From Pseudomonas sp. Irchel s3h14 (GTDB taxonomy: Bacteria > Pseudomonadota > Gammaproteobacteria > Pseudomonadales > Pseudomonadaceae), in contig NZ_FYDJ01000023.1 of the NCBI RefSeq assembly GCF_900187425.1, forward strand, positions 21,779-85,778: a stretch of 64,000 nt of DNA. The letters run 5' to 3'. Shown piece by piece: positions 7,570-16,373 of this stretch. A program made the translations under genes and the position numbers. Position 1 is the stretch's first letter. Each line of letters starts with the position of its first letter. The notes beneath the pieces were generated by a model that was given only the letters and a program-made list of their open reading frames with translations, was not told where the DNA came from and made no database searches.

Positions 7570-8751
7570 ATGACCCGTATCGGAACTCCATTGTCGCCAA
7601 CCGCGACCCGCGTATTGCTGTGTGGCTGTGGCGAGTTGGGCAAGGAAGTGGTGATCGAGCTGCAACGCCTGGGCGTTGAAGTGATTGCCGTGGATCGCTA
7701 CGCCAATGCCCCGGCCATGCAGGTTGCCCATCGCAGCCATGTGATCAACATGCTCGATGGCGCCGCCCTGCGTGCGGTGATCGAAGTCGAAAAGCCGCAT
7801 TTCATCGTGCCGGAAATCGAAGCCATTGCCACCGCGACCCTCGTGGAACTGGAAGCCGAAGGCTTCACCGTGATCCCGACCGCTCGCGCCGCGCAGTTAA
7901 CCATGAACCGCGAAGGCATCCGTCGCCTGGCCGCTGAAGAGCTGGACCTGCCGACCTCGCCGTACCACTTCGCCGACACCTTCGAGGATTACAGCAAGGC
8001 TGTCGAAGACCTCGGCTTCCCATGTGTGGTTAAACCGGTGATGAGCTCGTCGGGTAAAGGCCAGAGCCTGCTGCGTAGCGTCGATGACGTGCAGAAAGCC
8101 TGGGATTACGCTCAAGAGGGCGGCCGTGCCGGTAAAGGCCGCGTGATCATCGAAGGCTTTATCGACTTCGACTACGAAATCACCCTGTTGACCGTGCGTC
8201 ACGTCGGCGGCACTACGTTCTGCGCGCCAGTCGGTCACCGTCAGGAGAAGGGCGACTATCAGGAATCCTGGCAGCCACAAGCCATGAGCCCGATTGCCCT
8301 GGCCGAATCCGAGCGCGTTGCCAAAGCCGTCACTGAAGCCTTGGGTGGCCGTGGTCTGTTTGGTGTTGAGCTGTTCATCAAAGGCGATCAAGTCTGGTTC
8401 AGCGAAGTCTCGCCGCGTCCACATGACACCGGTCTGGTGACGTTGATTTCCCAGGACCTGTCGCAGTTCGCGCTGCACGCACGGGCCATTCTGGGCCTGC
8501 CGATTCCGTTGATCCGTCAGTTCGGCCCATCGGCTTCGGCGGTGATTCTGGTGGAAGGGCAGTCGACTCAAACAGCTTTCGCCAATCTCGGTGCTGCGTT
8601 GAGCGAGCCGGATACGGCGCTGCGTCTGTTCGGCAAGCCTGAGGTGAATGGTCAGCGTCGGATGGGTGTGGCGTTGGCGCGTGATGAATCCATCGAAGCC
8701 GCTCGTGCCAAGGCGACCCGCGCGTCCCAGGCCGTTGTTATAGAGCTGTAA
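7570..8751 (+). CDS. purT: Formate-dependent phosphoribosylglycinamide formyltransferase
   Basis: A 393-residue ATP-grasp enzyme that makes formyl-GAR from GAR, formate and ATP in purine synthesis. The N-terminal pre-ATP-grasp fold carries LLCGCGELGKEVVIELQRLG; the ATP-grasp core has FPCVVKPVMSSSGKGQS, and the metal site is in FGVELFIKGDQVWFSEVSPR followed by PHDTGLVTL. Length matches the family. The start ATG is preceded by GAGGACCTGAG, a good ribosome site. Confidence 0.95.
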   Translation: MTRIGTPLSPTATRVLLCGCGELGKEVVIELQRLGVEVIAVDRYANAPAMQVAHRSHVINMLDGAALRAVIEVEKPHFIVPEIEAIATATLVELEAEGFTVIPTARAAQLTMNREGIRRLAAEELDLPTSPYHFADTFEDYSKAVEDLGFPCVVKPVMSSSGKGQSLLRSVDDVQKAWDYAQEGGRAGKGRVIIEGFIDFDYEITLLTVRHVGGTTFCAPVGHRQEKGDYQESWQPQAMSPIALAESERVAKAVTEALGGRGLFGVELFIKGDQVWFSEVSPRPHDTGLVTLISQDLSQFALHARAILGLPIPLIRQFGPSASAVILVEGQSTQTAFANLGAALSEPDTALRLFGKPEVNGQRRMGVALARDESIEAARAKATRASQAVVIEL

Positions 8752-8756
8752 CCGCG

Positions 8757-8860
8757 TCGCTGCATTCGCGGGCAAGCCTTGCTCCTACAGGTTTCGCGTC
8801 GTTCACACCATCGTGAATCGACGCAAACCTGTAGGAGCAAAGCTTGCTCGCGATTGCGGT
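8757..8860. repeat. REP-type inverted repeat pair
   Basis: The arms around 8764-8792 (CGCGGGCAAGCCTTGCTCCTAC) and 8826-8853 (GTAGGAGCAAAGCTTGCTCG) are inverted copies of the REP core. They fill the space between the convergent ends of purT and the MFS gene, where a transcript hairpin could act as a stop or stabiliser. Confidence 0.75.
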
Positions 8861-8863
8861 CTA

Positions 8864-10180
8864 TCAGACCACCCGATTCAGATCGTTATCGCGCGTTTCC
8901 TTCAGGCACAGCACCGCAATCAAACTCAGCACCGCCGCCCCCGACACATACCCGCCGACATAACTCAAACCGCCCATCGCCACCAGCTTCTGTGCGAAGA
9001 ACGGCGCCGCCGAGGCTCCGACAATGCCGCCCAGGTTGTAGGCCGCCGACGCACCGGTATAACGCACGTGAGTCGGAAACAGCTCCGGCAGCAGCGCGCC
9101 CATCGGCGCAAACGTCACGCCCATCAGAAACAGCTCGATGCACAAGAACAGCGCCACGCCCCAGGTCGAACCTTGGGTCAGCAGTGGCTCCATCAGGAAG
9201 CCGGACAGAATCGCCAGCACACCGCCGATGATCAGCACCGGTTTACGCCCGTAACGATCACTGGCCCAGGCCGACAGCGGCGTAGCGGCGGCCATGAACA
9301 GCACGGCAAAGCACAGCAACGCGAGGAAAGTCTCGCGGGTGTAGCCGAGCGTCGACACGCCATAACTCAGCGAAAACACCGTCGAGATATAGAACAGCGC
9401 GTAGCACACCACCATCGCCCCGGCACCCAGCAACATCGGCGCCCAGTATTGGCTGAACAGCTCGACCAGCGGGATCTTTACCCGCTCCTGGCGAGCCATT
9501 GCGTTGGCAAACACCGGGGTTTCGTGAAGCTTGAGGCGAACATACAGACCGACCATCACCAGCGCAGCACTGAGCAGGAACGGAATCCGCCAGCCCCATG
9601 AGCGGAACTGTTCGTCGTTCAGGGTCATTGCCAGCGTCAGAAACAGGCCGTTGGCCGCGAGGAAACCGATCGACGGGCCGAGCTGCGGGAACATGCCGAA
9701 CCAGGCGCGTTTGCCCTTCGGCGCATTCTCCGTCGCCAGCAACGCCGCGCCGCCCCATTCGCCGCCGAGTCCCAGGCCTTGGCCGAAGCGCAGCACGCAG
9801 AGCAGGATCGGCGCCCAGGCCCCGATGCTGTCGTATCCCGGGAGCACGCCGATTAGCGTGGTGCACACGCCCATTAGCAGCAGCGAGGCAACCAGCGTCG
9901 ATTTTCGCCCGACGCGGTCTCCGAAGTGACCGAAAAGCGCCGAGCCCAACGGTCGAGCCAGGAAGGCGATGCCGAAAGTGAGGAACGCCGATAGCATTTG
10001 GGCCGTGCCGGAGGTTTGCGGAAAGAACACCGGACCGATCACCAGTGCAGCGGCAGTGGCATAGACGTAGAAGTCGTAGAACTCGATGGCGGTGCCGATG
10101 AAACTCGCGGTCGCCACGCGGGTGGCGGAGTTCGTCGGTTGCGCAGGCGCGGTGTCGTTATAAGTCGTGCTGGTCGTCAT
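8864..10180 (-). CDS. MFS transporter, metabolite:H+ symporter (MHS) family
   Basis: A 438-residue, 12-helix major facilitator protein. The MFS signature loop after helix 2 is LFGHFGDRVGRKSTL, preceded by FLTFGIAFLARPLGS, and LRFGQGLGLGGEWGGA is typical of the MHS branch (ProP, KgtP, ShiA). These carry organic acids, betaines or aromatic acids with protons; the substrate cannot be chosen here. The ATG at 10180 (MTTSTTYND) is preferred to an ATG seven codons upstream. No catabolic partner gene is adjacent. Confidence 0.85.
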   Translation of the reverse strand: MTTSTTYNDTAPAQPTNSATRVATASFIGTAIEFYDFYVYATAAALVIGPVFFPQTSGTAQMLSAFLTFGIAFLARPLGSALFGHFGDRVGRKSTLVASLLLMGVCTTLIGVLPGYDSIGAWAPILLCVLRFGQGLGLGGEWGGAALLATENAPKGKRAWFGMFPQLGPSIGFLAANGLFLTLAMTLNDEQFRSWGWRIPFLLSAALVMVGLYVRLKLHETPVFANAMARQERVKIPLVELFSQYWAPMLLGAGAMVVCYALFYISTVFSLSYGVSTLGYTRETFLALLCFAVLFMAAATPLSAWASDRYGRKPVLIIGGVLAILSGFLMEPLLTQGSTWGVALFLCIELFLMGVTFAPMGALLPELFPTHVRYTGASAAYNLGGIVGASAAPFFAQKLVAMGGLSYVGGYVSGAAVLSLIAVLCLKETRDNDLNRVV

Positions 10181-10423
10181 GCGGTTATCCCTGACAGTCA
10201 TGTGGCCCAGTGGAGCGAATTATTATGGTCGAACACCCAGGGATGTGGGAGTGAGGCGCGGCCGATGTTCAAGGTAGGAACAGTCGTCGGTGTGGTGCGG
10301 ATATTGTCGATGATCTGGCCGGAACCTGCTGCGTGCGGGGTAAACACTTGGTCCGGCGGGGCTTGGGTAAGCGGCTTGATTATAGGAAGGCAGCTATCGA
10401 TCGAACAAGGGGGAAAAAAGGAT

Positions 10424-11668
10424 CTAGCGGACGGGTAAGACTGCCGGCGTCGAACTGGTATGCCAGATCAACACCCGGGTAACGCGATTCTCCTCGGTCT
10501 CCAGAATCTCCAGCCGATAACGCCCGATCTTCAGGCATACCGCACTGTCCGGAATCGTTTCCAGCGCCTCGGTCACCAACCCATTGAGGGTTTTCGGACC
10601 GTCGCTTGGCAAGTGCCAGCCCAGGCTCTTGTTCAATTCGCGAATCGACGCCGCCCCTTCGATCACCAGGCGGCCATCGGCCTGTGGGTGGATGTGCGGG
10701 TTATCCAGGCTGTGCTGGCTTTCGAACTCGCCGACGATTTCTTCGAGAATGTCTTCCAGGGTCACGATACCGAGTACTTCGCCGTACTCGTCGACCACCA
10801 TGCCCAGGCGTCGCTGTTGTTTATGGAAATTCAACAGCTGCAGTTGCAGCGGGGTGCTTTCCGGCACGAAGTAGGGGTCGTGACAGGCTGCCAGCAGTGC
10901 CTCTCGGGTCAGGCTGGCGTCGGACAGCAGATGGCGGATCTGCCGGGTATTGAGCACTGCTTCGACCTGATTGATGTCACTGTGGAAAACCGGCAAGCGC
11001 GTGCGTTTATTGGTGCGAAGTTGCTCGATGATTTCCTCGAGGGAGTCGTCCAGATTGACCCCGTCGACGTCACTGCGTGGCACCAGAATGTCGTTGACCG
11101 TGATGTTGTCCAGCGCATGGATGCCTGACAGCGGGTGTGGGCGGCAGACGGCGTGTTCGTGATCGTCGTGCCGATCGTTCGGGGCCTCGTCTTCGCTCTG
11201 CTGCACCACGTTGACTTTGCGGGCGAACGGTCGCATCAGCAGCTGGCTTATGCCATTGAGCAACCAGGCGGCGGGATAGATGATTTTCAGCGGCGCGCCA
11301 AGCAAGGTGTTGCCCAGGGCCAGGACGGCGTCCGGATAACGGACGGCGAGGGTGCGCGGCAGGTAGTCGGCGAACACCAGAAGCACGGCGCCAGCCCCCA
11401 GGCAGGCCACCCATGGACCGTTTTCCGCCCAGGTGAAAACCGCCAGCAAGGTGCTGATGACCACGACCAGTGCGCGGCACAGGGTGTTGCAGAGGATCAG
11501 GCTATTGAGCGAAAAGCTCAGTTTTGCCACCGGCTTGTCGCTCGAGCGCGAAGCGGTCCGCTGGGCGAGCAAGTGCTGTTGCGCAGCTTCGATGGCGGTA
11601 AACAGCCCCGACCATAAAATCAGCAGGGCCACTACCGCGAGCATCGGCCCTATGGGCAAGTCGTCCAT
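10424..11668 (-). CDS. CorC/HlyC-type (CNNM) transporter-associated membrane protein
   Basis: A 414-residue protein in the order DUF21 membrane domain (about residues 5-150, four hydrophobic helices), a tandem CBS pair (about 185-310; VNDILVPRSDVDGVNL and RLGMVVDEYGEVLGIVTLEDILEEI), and a C-terminal CorC_HlyC domain (about 330-405, containing IRELNKSLGWHLP). The family is linked to magnesium/cobalt efflux and does not act as a haemolysin despite the name. An acidic/His stretch after the DUF21 domain (DDHEHAVCRPH) is unusual and may bind metal. It lies 12 bases downstream of the CcsA-like gene. Confidence 0.87.
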   Translation of the reverse strand: MDDLPIGPMLAVVALLILWSGLFTAIEAAQQHLLAQRTASRSSDKPVAKLSFSLNSLILCNTLCRALVVVISTLLAVFTWAENGPWVACLGAGAVLLVFADYLPRTLAVRYPDAVLALGNTLLGAPLKIIYPAAWLLNGISQLLMRPFARKVNVVQQSEDEAPNDRHDDHEHAVCRPHPLSGIHALDNITVNDILVPRSDVDGVNLDDSLEEIIEQLRTNKRTRLPVFHSDINQVEAVLNTRQIRHLLSDASLTREALLAACHDPYFVPESTPLQLQLLNFHKQQRRLGMVVDEYGEVLGIVTLEDILEEIVGEFESQHSLDNPHIHPQADGRLVIEGAASIRELNKSLGWHLPSDGPKTLNGLVTEALETIPDSAVCLKIGRYRLEILETEENRVTRVLIWHTSSTPAVLPVR

Positions 11669-11680
11669 TAATGCCGCCCG

Positions 11681-12493
11681 TCAGATATGCAGGATGTATT
11701 CACGAACCAGCTTACTGCCGAAATAGGCCAGCATCAGCAGGCAGAAACCGGCGAGGGTCCAGCGAATGGCCTTGTGTCCGCGCCAGCCGAGGCGGTTACG
11801 GCCCCAGAGCAGCACGCTGAAGACGATCCAGGCGATGCAGGCCAGCAAGGTTTTGTGCACCAGGTGCTGGGCGAACAGGTTGTCGACGAACAGCCAGCCG
11901 GAGATCAGCGACAGCGACAGCAGGGTCCAGCCGGCCCAGAGGAAACCGAACAGCAGGCTTTCCATGGTTTGCAGCGGTGGGAAGTTCTTGATCAGGCCCG
12001 ACGGGTGCTTGTGCTTGAGCTGATGGTCTTGAACCAGCAGCAGCAACGCCTGGAATACCGCGATGGTGAACATGCCGTAGGCGAGGATCGACAGCAGGAT
12101 GTGGGCGAGGATGCCCGGTTCTTCGTCGATGATCTGCACGGTGCCGGCGGGGGCGAACTGTGCGAGCAGCACGGTGGCGGCGCCGAGCGGGAACAGCAAT
12201 ACAAGCAGGTTTTCCACCGGGATCCGCGAGCAGGCCAGCAGGGTCAGGGCAATCACCGCCGCGGCAATCAGGCTGGCGGCGCTGAAAAAATCCAGGCCCA
12301 GGCCAATCGGTGTCAGCAGGTGGGTGAACAGACTGGCGCTATGAGCCAGCACGGCGAACACGCCGAGCGTGACCAGCAGGCGTTTGTTCGCCTTGGCACC
12401 GGTGGCCAGACGAGTGCCCTGATAGAGGGTCGCAGCGGCATATAAGCAGGCGGCGGCGAGGGTAGCTAGCAAACTGGGTGACAAGGGGAGCAT
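11681..12493 (-). CDS. CcsA/HemX-family inner-membrane protein (YpjD-like)
   Basis: From the ATG at 12493 (MLPLSPSLLATLAAA) the protein has 270 residues with about eight hydrophobic helices. The motif FLWAGWTLLSLSLISGWLF and conserved histidines place it in the cytochrome c assembly (CcsA/CcmF-C) family; proteobacterial members next to ffh are annotated YpjD/CorE and are of unclear function. The longer reading from 12667 adds 58 residues with no membrane character that overlap the ffh promoter region, so I rejected it. It is divergent from ffh and probably cotranscribed with the CorC-type gene. Confidence 0.82.
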   Translation of the reverse strand: MLPLSPSLLATLAAACLYAAATLYQGTRLATGAKANKRLLVTLGVFAVLAHSASLFTHLLTPIGLGLDFFSAASLIAAAVIALTLLACSRIPVENLLVLLFPLGAATVLLAQFAPAGTVQIIDEEPGILAHILLSILAYGMFTIAVFQALLLLVQDHQLKHKHPSGLIKNFPPLQTMESLLFGFLWAGWTLLSLSLISGWLFVDNLFAQHLVHKTLLACIAWIVFSVLLWGRNRLGWRGHKAIRWTLAGFCLLMLAYFGSKLVREYILHI

Positions 12494-12703
12494 AAATCCT
12501 GTTAGGCAAGCCCGAAAGGCGCTGAGTTTGGCATAGAACCCCCGCAGCACGAAAGACCATGCAAGCTGACGACGAGGTGTCCGCCAGACGCAGTCTTCGC
12601 TATAATCCGCGACCTGCCCACGCCGCAGGCTCGCCGAGCACATGTTTATTCCGGTCTGGGCCGCCATTATCCCGGTCTACACAGGGCCTGAAAGGATCGC
12701 GCA

Positions 12704-14080
12704 ATGTTTGAAAACTTAACCGACCGTCTCTCGCAGACGCTGCGCCATGTCACCGGCAAGGCCAAGCTGACCGAAGACAACATCAAAGACACCCTGCGCG
12801 AAGTGCGCATGGCGTTGCTCGAAGCTGACGTCGCCTTGCCGGTCGTCAAGGACTTCGTCAATTCGGTCAAGGAACGCGCCGTCGGCACCGAGGTGTCGCG
12901 CAGCCTGACGCCGGGCCAGGCCTTCGTGAAGATCGTCCAGGCCGAACTCGAAAGCCTGATGGGCGCAGCCAACGAAGACTTGAACCTGAGCGCCGTTCCT
13001 CCTGCCGTCGTGCTGATGGCCGGTTTGCAGGGCGCGGGTAAAACCACCACCGCCGGCAAACTCGCGCGCTTCCTTAAAGAGCGCAAGAAGAAGTCGGTCA
13101 TGGTCGTATCTGCGGACGTTTACCGTCCGGCAGCGATCAAGCAGCTGGAAATGCTCGCGGGTGAAGTCGGCGTTACCTTCTTCCCGTCCGACCTGAGCCA
13201 GAAGCCGGTCGACATCGCGCAAGCGGCTATTAAAGAAGCAAAACTGAAATTCATCGACGTGGTCATCGTCGATACCGCCGGTCGCCTGCACATCGATGAA
13301 GAGATGATGGGCGAGATCAAGGCGTTGCATGCCGCGATCAACCCGGTCGAAACCCTGTTCGTGGTCGACGCCATGACCGGTCAGGACGCCGCCAACACGG
13401 CCAAGGCCTTTGGCGACGCGCTGCCGCTGACCGGTGTGATCCTGACCAAGGTCGACGGCGATGCCCGTGGCGGTGCCGCGCTATCGGTTCGTGCCATCAC
13501 CGGCAAGCCGATCAAGTTCATCGGTATGGGCGAGAAGAGCGACGCGCTCGAACCGTTCCACCCGGAGCGTATTGCTTCGCGCATCCTTGGTATGGGCGAC
13601 GTACTCAGTTTGATCGAGCAGGCCGAACAGACCCTCGACAAGGACAAGGCCGACAAACTGGCCAAGAAGCTGAAGAAGGGCAAGGGCTTCGACCTCGAAG
13701 ACTTCCGCGATCAGCTGCAACAGATGAAAAACATGGGCGGCCTCGGCGGCCTCATGGACAAACTGCCAAACATGCCCGGTATGAACCTGGCGCAGATGGG
13801 CAACGCCCAGGGCGCGGCAGAGAAACAATTCAAGCAGATGGAAGCCATCATCAATTCCATGACCCCGGCCGAGCGCCGCGACCCTGAGATGATCAGCGGT
13901 TCGCGCAAACGCCGGATCGCCATGGGTTCCGGCACTCAGGTGCAGGACATCGGTCGCTTGATCAAGCAGCACAAGCAGATGCAGAAGATGATGAAGAAGT
14001 TCTCCGCGAAAGGCGGAATGGCCAAAATGATGCGCGGCATGGGCGGTATGTTGCCCGGCGGCGGCATGCCGAGAATGTAA
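12704..14080 (+). CDS. ffh: Signal recognition particle protein Ffh (SRP54)
   Basis: A 458-residue GTPase that binds 4.5S RNA and nascent signal sequences and docks with FtsY. The N domain (about 1-85) is followed by the G domain with GLQGAGKTTTAGKLA (G1), VDTAGRLHIDEEM (G3) and LTKVDGDARGGAAL (G4/closing loop). The C-terminal M domain (about 300-458) is Met-rich, with SGSRKRRIAMGSG for RNA binding and a tail ending GGMLPGGGMPRM. Length and order are normal. It is a single transcription unit divergent from the CcsA-like gene. Confidence 0.97.
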   Translation: MFENLTDRLSQTLRHVTGKAKLTEDNIKDTLREVRMALLEADVALPVVKDFVNSVKERAVGTEVSRSLTPGQAFVKIVQAELESLMGAANEDLNLSAVPPAVVLMAGLQGAGKTTTAGKLARFLKERKKKSVMVVSADVYRPAAIKQLEMLAGEVGVTFFPSDLSQKPVDIAQAAIKEAKLKFIDVVIVDTAGRLHIDEEMMGEIKALHAAINPVETLFVVDAMTGQDAANTAKAFGDALPLTGVILTKVDGDARGGAALSVRAITGKPIKFIGMGEKSDALEPFHPERIASRILGMGDVLSLIEQAEQTLDKDKADKLAKKLKKGKGFDLEDFRDQLQQMKNMGGLGGLMDKLPNMPGMNLAQMGNAQGAAEKQFKQMEAIINSMTPAERRDPEMISGSRKRRIAMGSGTQVQDIGRLIKQHKQMQKMMKKFSAKGGMAKMMRGMGGMLPGGGMPRM

Positions 14081-14229
14081 AGAATTCACGCAAGGGCTTG
14101 CCCTTGCACCTCCCACATGGAAGTGGGATCTCCAGCAAACCCGCGCTTGGCGGGAGCTGACTGGCCGTTTTCAACGACGGCTCTATAGCAAATCTTGATG
14201 GCGACTGAAAGGCCGCCGGAAAAAGTCAT

Positions 14230-14257
14230 TTGCAAAAGTCCGGATATTCCTTAGAAT
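14230..14257 (+). promoter_or_regulatory. Probable sigma-70 promoter of the rpsP operon
   Basis: TTGCAA (14230-14235) and TAGAAT (14252-14257) are separated by 16 bases and lie about 75 bases upstream of rpsP. A small hairpin (CGGGCA-CCTA-TGCCCG, 14269-14284) sits in the leader. The ribosomal-protein operon needs a strong promoter in this gap. Confidence 0.5.
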
Positions 14258-14329
14258 ATGCGGCCTTTCGGGCACCTATGCCCGCTGTGCCTTTAGATTT
14301 GCAGCACCGACTACAGGAACGATGTTCAC

Positions 14330-14581
14330 ATGCTAACAATCCGTCTTGCCCTTGGCGGCTCCAAAAAGCGCCCGTTTTACCACTTGACCGTAACCGACAG
14401 CCGCAACCCGCGCGACGGTTCGCACAAGGAACAGGTTGGTTTCTTCAACCCTGTTGCTCGTGGTCAAGAAGTCCGTCTGTCCGTGAACCAAGAGCGCGTA
14501 GCCTACTGGCTGAGCGTTGGTGCACAACCTTCTGAGCGTGTTGCTCAGTTGTTGAAGGACGCGGCTAAGGCTGCGGCCTGA
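14330..14581 (+). CDS. rpsP: 30S ribosomal protein S16
   Basis: An 83-residue basic protein beginning MLTIRLALGGSKKRPFYHLT, the conserved S16 start, with the family block GFFNPVARG and the C-terminal SERVAQLLKDAAK. It is the first gene of the rpsP-rimM-trmD-rplS operon, five bases before rimM. S16 is a primary assembly protein of the small subunit. Confidence 0.97.
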   Translation: MLTIRLALGGSKKRPFYHLTVTDSRNPRDGSHKEQVGFFNPVARGQEVRLSVNQERVAYWLSVGAQPSERVAQLLKDAAKAAA

Positions 14582-14586
14582 GCAAT

Positions 14587-15123
14587 ATGAACGCGACGCC
14601 AGCTGTTGCTGATGATTTGATCGTTATCGGCAAAATTTATTCGGTTCATGGCGTTCGCGGCGAAGTGAAGGTGTATTCCTTTACTGATCCGACTGAAAAC
14701 CTGTTGCAGTACAAAACCTGGACGCTCAAGCGCGAAGGTAGTGTGAAACAGGTTGAGCTGGTCAGCGGACGTGGGAACGACAAGTTCCTGGTCGCAAAGC
14801 TCAAGGGTCTTGATGATCGTGAAGAAGCGCGTCTTCTGGCCGGTTATGAGATCTGCGTGCCGCGCAACCTGTTCCCTGAATTGACCGACGGCGAGTACTA
14901 CTGGTACCAGCTGGAAGGTCTGAAGGTCATTGATCAACTCGGGCAATTGCTCGGGAAAATCGATCATCTTCTGGAAACCGGCGCTAATGATGTAATGGTG
15001 GTCAAGCCTTGCGCTGGCAGCCTGGATGATCGCGAACGCCTGTTGCCCTATACGGAGCAATGCGTGTTGGCCGTCGACCTTGCCGCAGGCGAGATGAAGG
15101 TGGAATGGGATGCGGACTTCTAA
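14587..15123 (+). CDS. rimM: 16S rRNA processing protein RimM
   Basis: A 178-residue two-domain protein (RimM N-terminal beta-barrel, then PRC barrel). The start block DDLIVIGKIYSVHGVRGEVK and the linker GEYYWYQLEGLKV are diagnostic. RimM helps maturation of the 30S head around S19 and 16S helices 31/33b. It lies between rpsP and trmD in the usual order. Confidence 0.96.
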   Translation: MNATPAVADDLIVIGKIYSVHGVRGEVKVYSFTDPTENLLQYKTWTLKREGSVKQVELVSGRGNDKFLVAKLKGLDDREEARLLAGYEICVPRNLFPELTDGEYYWYQLEGLKVIDQLGQLLGKIDHLLETGANDVMVVKPCAGSLDDRERLLPYTEQCVLAVDLAAGEMKVEWDADF

Positions 15124-15125
15124 GC

Positions 15126-15878
15126 GTGGCTAACTTGCGCGTAGAAGTGATCAGTTTGTTTCCCGAGATGTTCTCCGCCATCAGCGAGTACGGCATCACC
15201 AGTCGTGCGGTGAAACAGGGGCTCTTGCAGCTCACCTGTTGGAATCCGCGAGACTACACGACGGATCGACATCACACTGTGGACGATCGCCCATTTGGCG
15301 GTGGTCCGGGCATGGTGATGAAGATCAAGCCCCTGGAAGATGCGTTGGTTCAGGCCAAGGCAGCAGCCGGGGAGGCGGCGAAGGTAATTTACCTGTCCCC
15401 CCAAGGCCGTCAACTGACTCAGTCGGCGGTACGCGAGTTGGCGAATCTGGATGCATTGATCCTGATTGCCGGCCGCTATGAAGGCATTGACGAGCGTTTT
15501 ATAGAGGCTCATGTCGATGAAGAGTGGTCGATTGGCGACTATGTACTGTCTGGCGGCGAGCTGCCGGCGATGGTCCTGATCGATGCGGTTACACGACTGC
15601 TGCCTGGAGCTTTAGGGCATGCGGACTCCGCCGAGGAAGATTCCTTTACGGATGGTTTGCTGGATTGCCCGCATTACACCCGACCGGAGGTGTATGCGGA
15701 TCAGCGTGTTCCCGACGTGTTGCTAAGTGGCAATCACGCGCATATCCGGCGTTGGCGTTTACAGCAGTCCCTTGGTAGGACCTTTGAACGACGCGCCGAT
15801 CTTCTGGAAAGCCGCTCGCTTTCTGGAGAAGAGAAGAAGCTGCTCGAGGAATACATCCGCGAGCGGGACGATAGTTAA
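15126..15878 (+). CDS. trmD: tRNA (guanine-N1-)-methyltransferase TrmD
   Basis: A 250-residue SPOUT methyltransferase that makes m1G37 in tRNAs to prevent +1 slippage. I chose the GTG at 15126, two bases after the rimM stop, because it gives the standard N terminus (VANLRVEVISLFPEMF); the ATG at 15060 would run back through rimM. Trefoil-knot SAM-binding segments are ILIAGRYEGIDERF and DYVLSGGELPAMVLIDA; the C-terminal tRNA-binding part has LSGNHAHIRRWRL. Nothing unusual beyond the GTG start. Confidence 0.95.
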   Translation: MANLRVEVISLFPEMFSAISEYGITSRAVKQGLLQLTCWNPRDYTTDRHHTVDDRPFGGGPGMVMKIKPLEDALVQAKAAAGEAAKVIYLSPQGRQLTQSAVRELANLDALILIAGRYEGIDERFIEAHVDEEWSIGDYVLSGGELPAMVLIDAVTRLLPGALGHADSAEEDSFTDGLLDCPHYTRPEVYADQRVPDVLLSGNHAHIRRWRLQQSLGRTFERRADLLESRSLSGEEKKLLEEYIRERDDS

Positions 15879-15923
15879 CAACGTATCGATGGTAGATCCG
15901 ACGATTTACCTTAGGAGCACAGC

Positions 15924-16274
15924 ATGACTAACAAAATCATCCTTGCACTCGAAGCAGAGCAGATGACCAAAGAGATCCCTACCTTTGCCCCGGGCGACAC
16001 TATTGTCGTTCAGGTGAAAGTGAAGGAAGGCGACCGTTCGCGTCTGCAAGCGTTCGAAGGTGTTGTTATCGCCAAGCGTAACCGCGGCGTAAACAGTGCT
16101 TTCACCGTTCGTAAAATCTCCAACGGTGTTGGCGTAGAGCGTACTTTCCAGACCTACAGCCCGCAAATCGACAGCATGGCCGTTAAACGTCGCGGTGACG
16201 TACGTAAAGCCAAGCTGTACTACCTGCGTGACCTGTCCGGTAAAGCAGCTCGCATCAAGGAAAAACTGGCTTAA
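15924..16274 (+). CDS. rplS: 50S ribosomal protein L19
   Basis: A 116-residue protein with the L19 signatures [33 protein letters not shown] and the C-terminal [19 protein letters not shown]. It is the last gene of the rpsP operon, with AGGAG (15912-15916) upstream of the ATG and a strong terminator after it. Confidence 0.97.
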
Positions 16275-16291
16275 GTCCAGCTTCCGATGCA

Positions 16292-16321
16292 GAAAAAAGC
16301 AGCCTACGGGCTGCTTTTTTG
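16292..16321 (+). terminator. Intrinsic terminator after rplS
   Basis: AAAAAAGCAGCC-TACG-GGCTGCTTTTTT: a GC stem with an A-run before and a T-run after it, 18 bases past the rplS stop. It ends the rpsP-rimM-trmD-rplS operon before xerD. Confidence 0.9.
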
Positions 16322-16373
16322 TTGCCTGCGATTTATCTTCCCTGACCGTACTGTCGGTCTTGCCTGAGCCTTT

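Noticed and set aside
12494..12667. N-terminal extension of the CcsA-like protein up to 12667
   Set aside because: The 58 extra residues lack membrane character and lie over the ffh promoter region.
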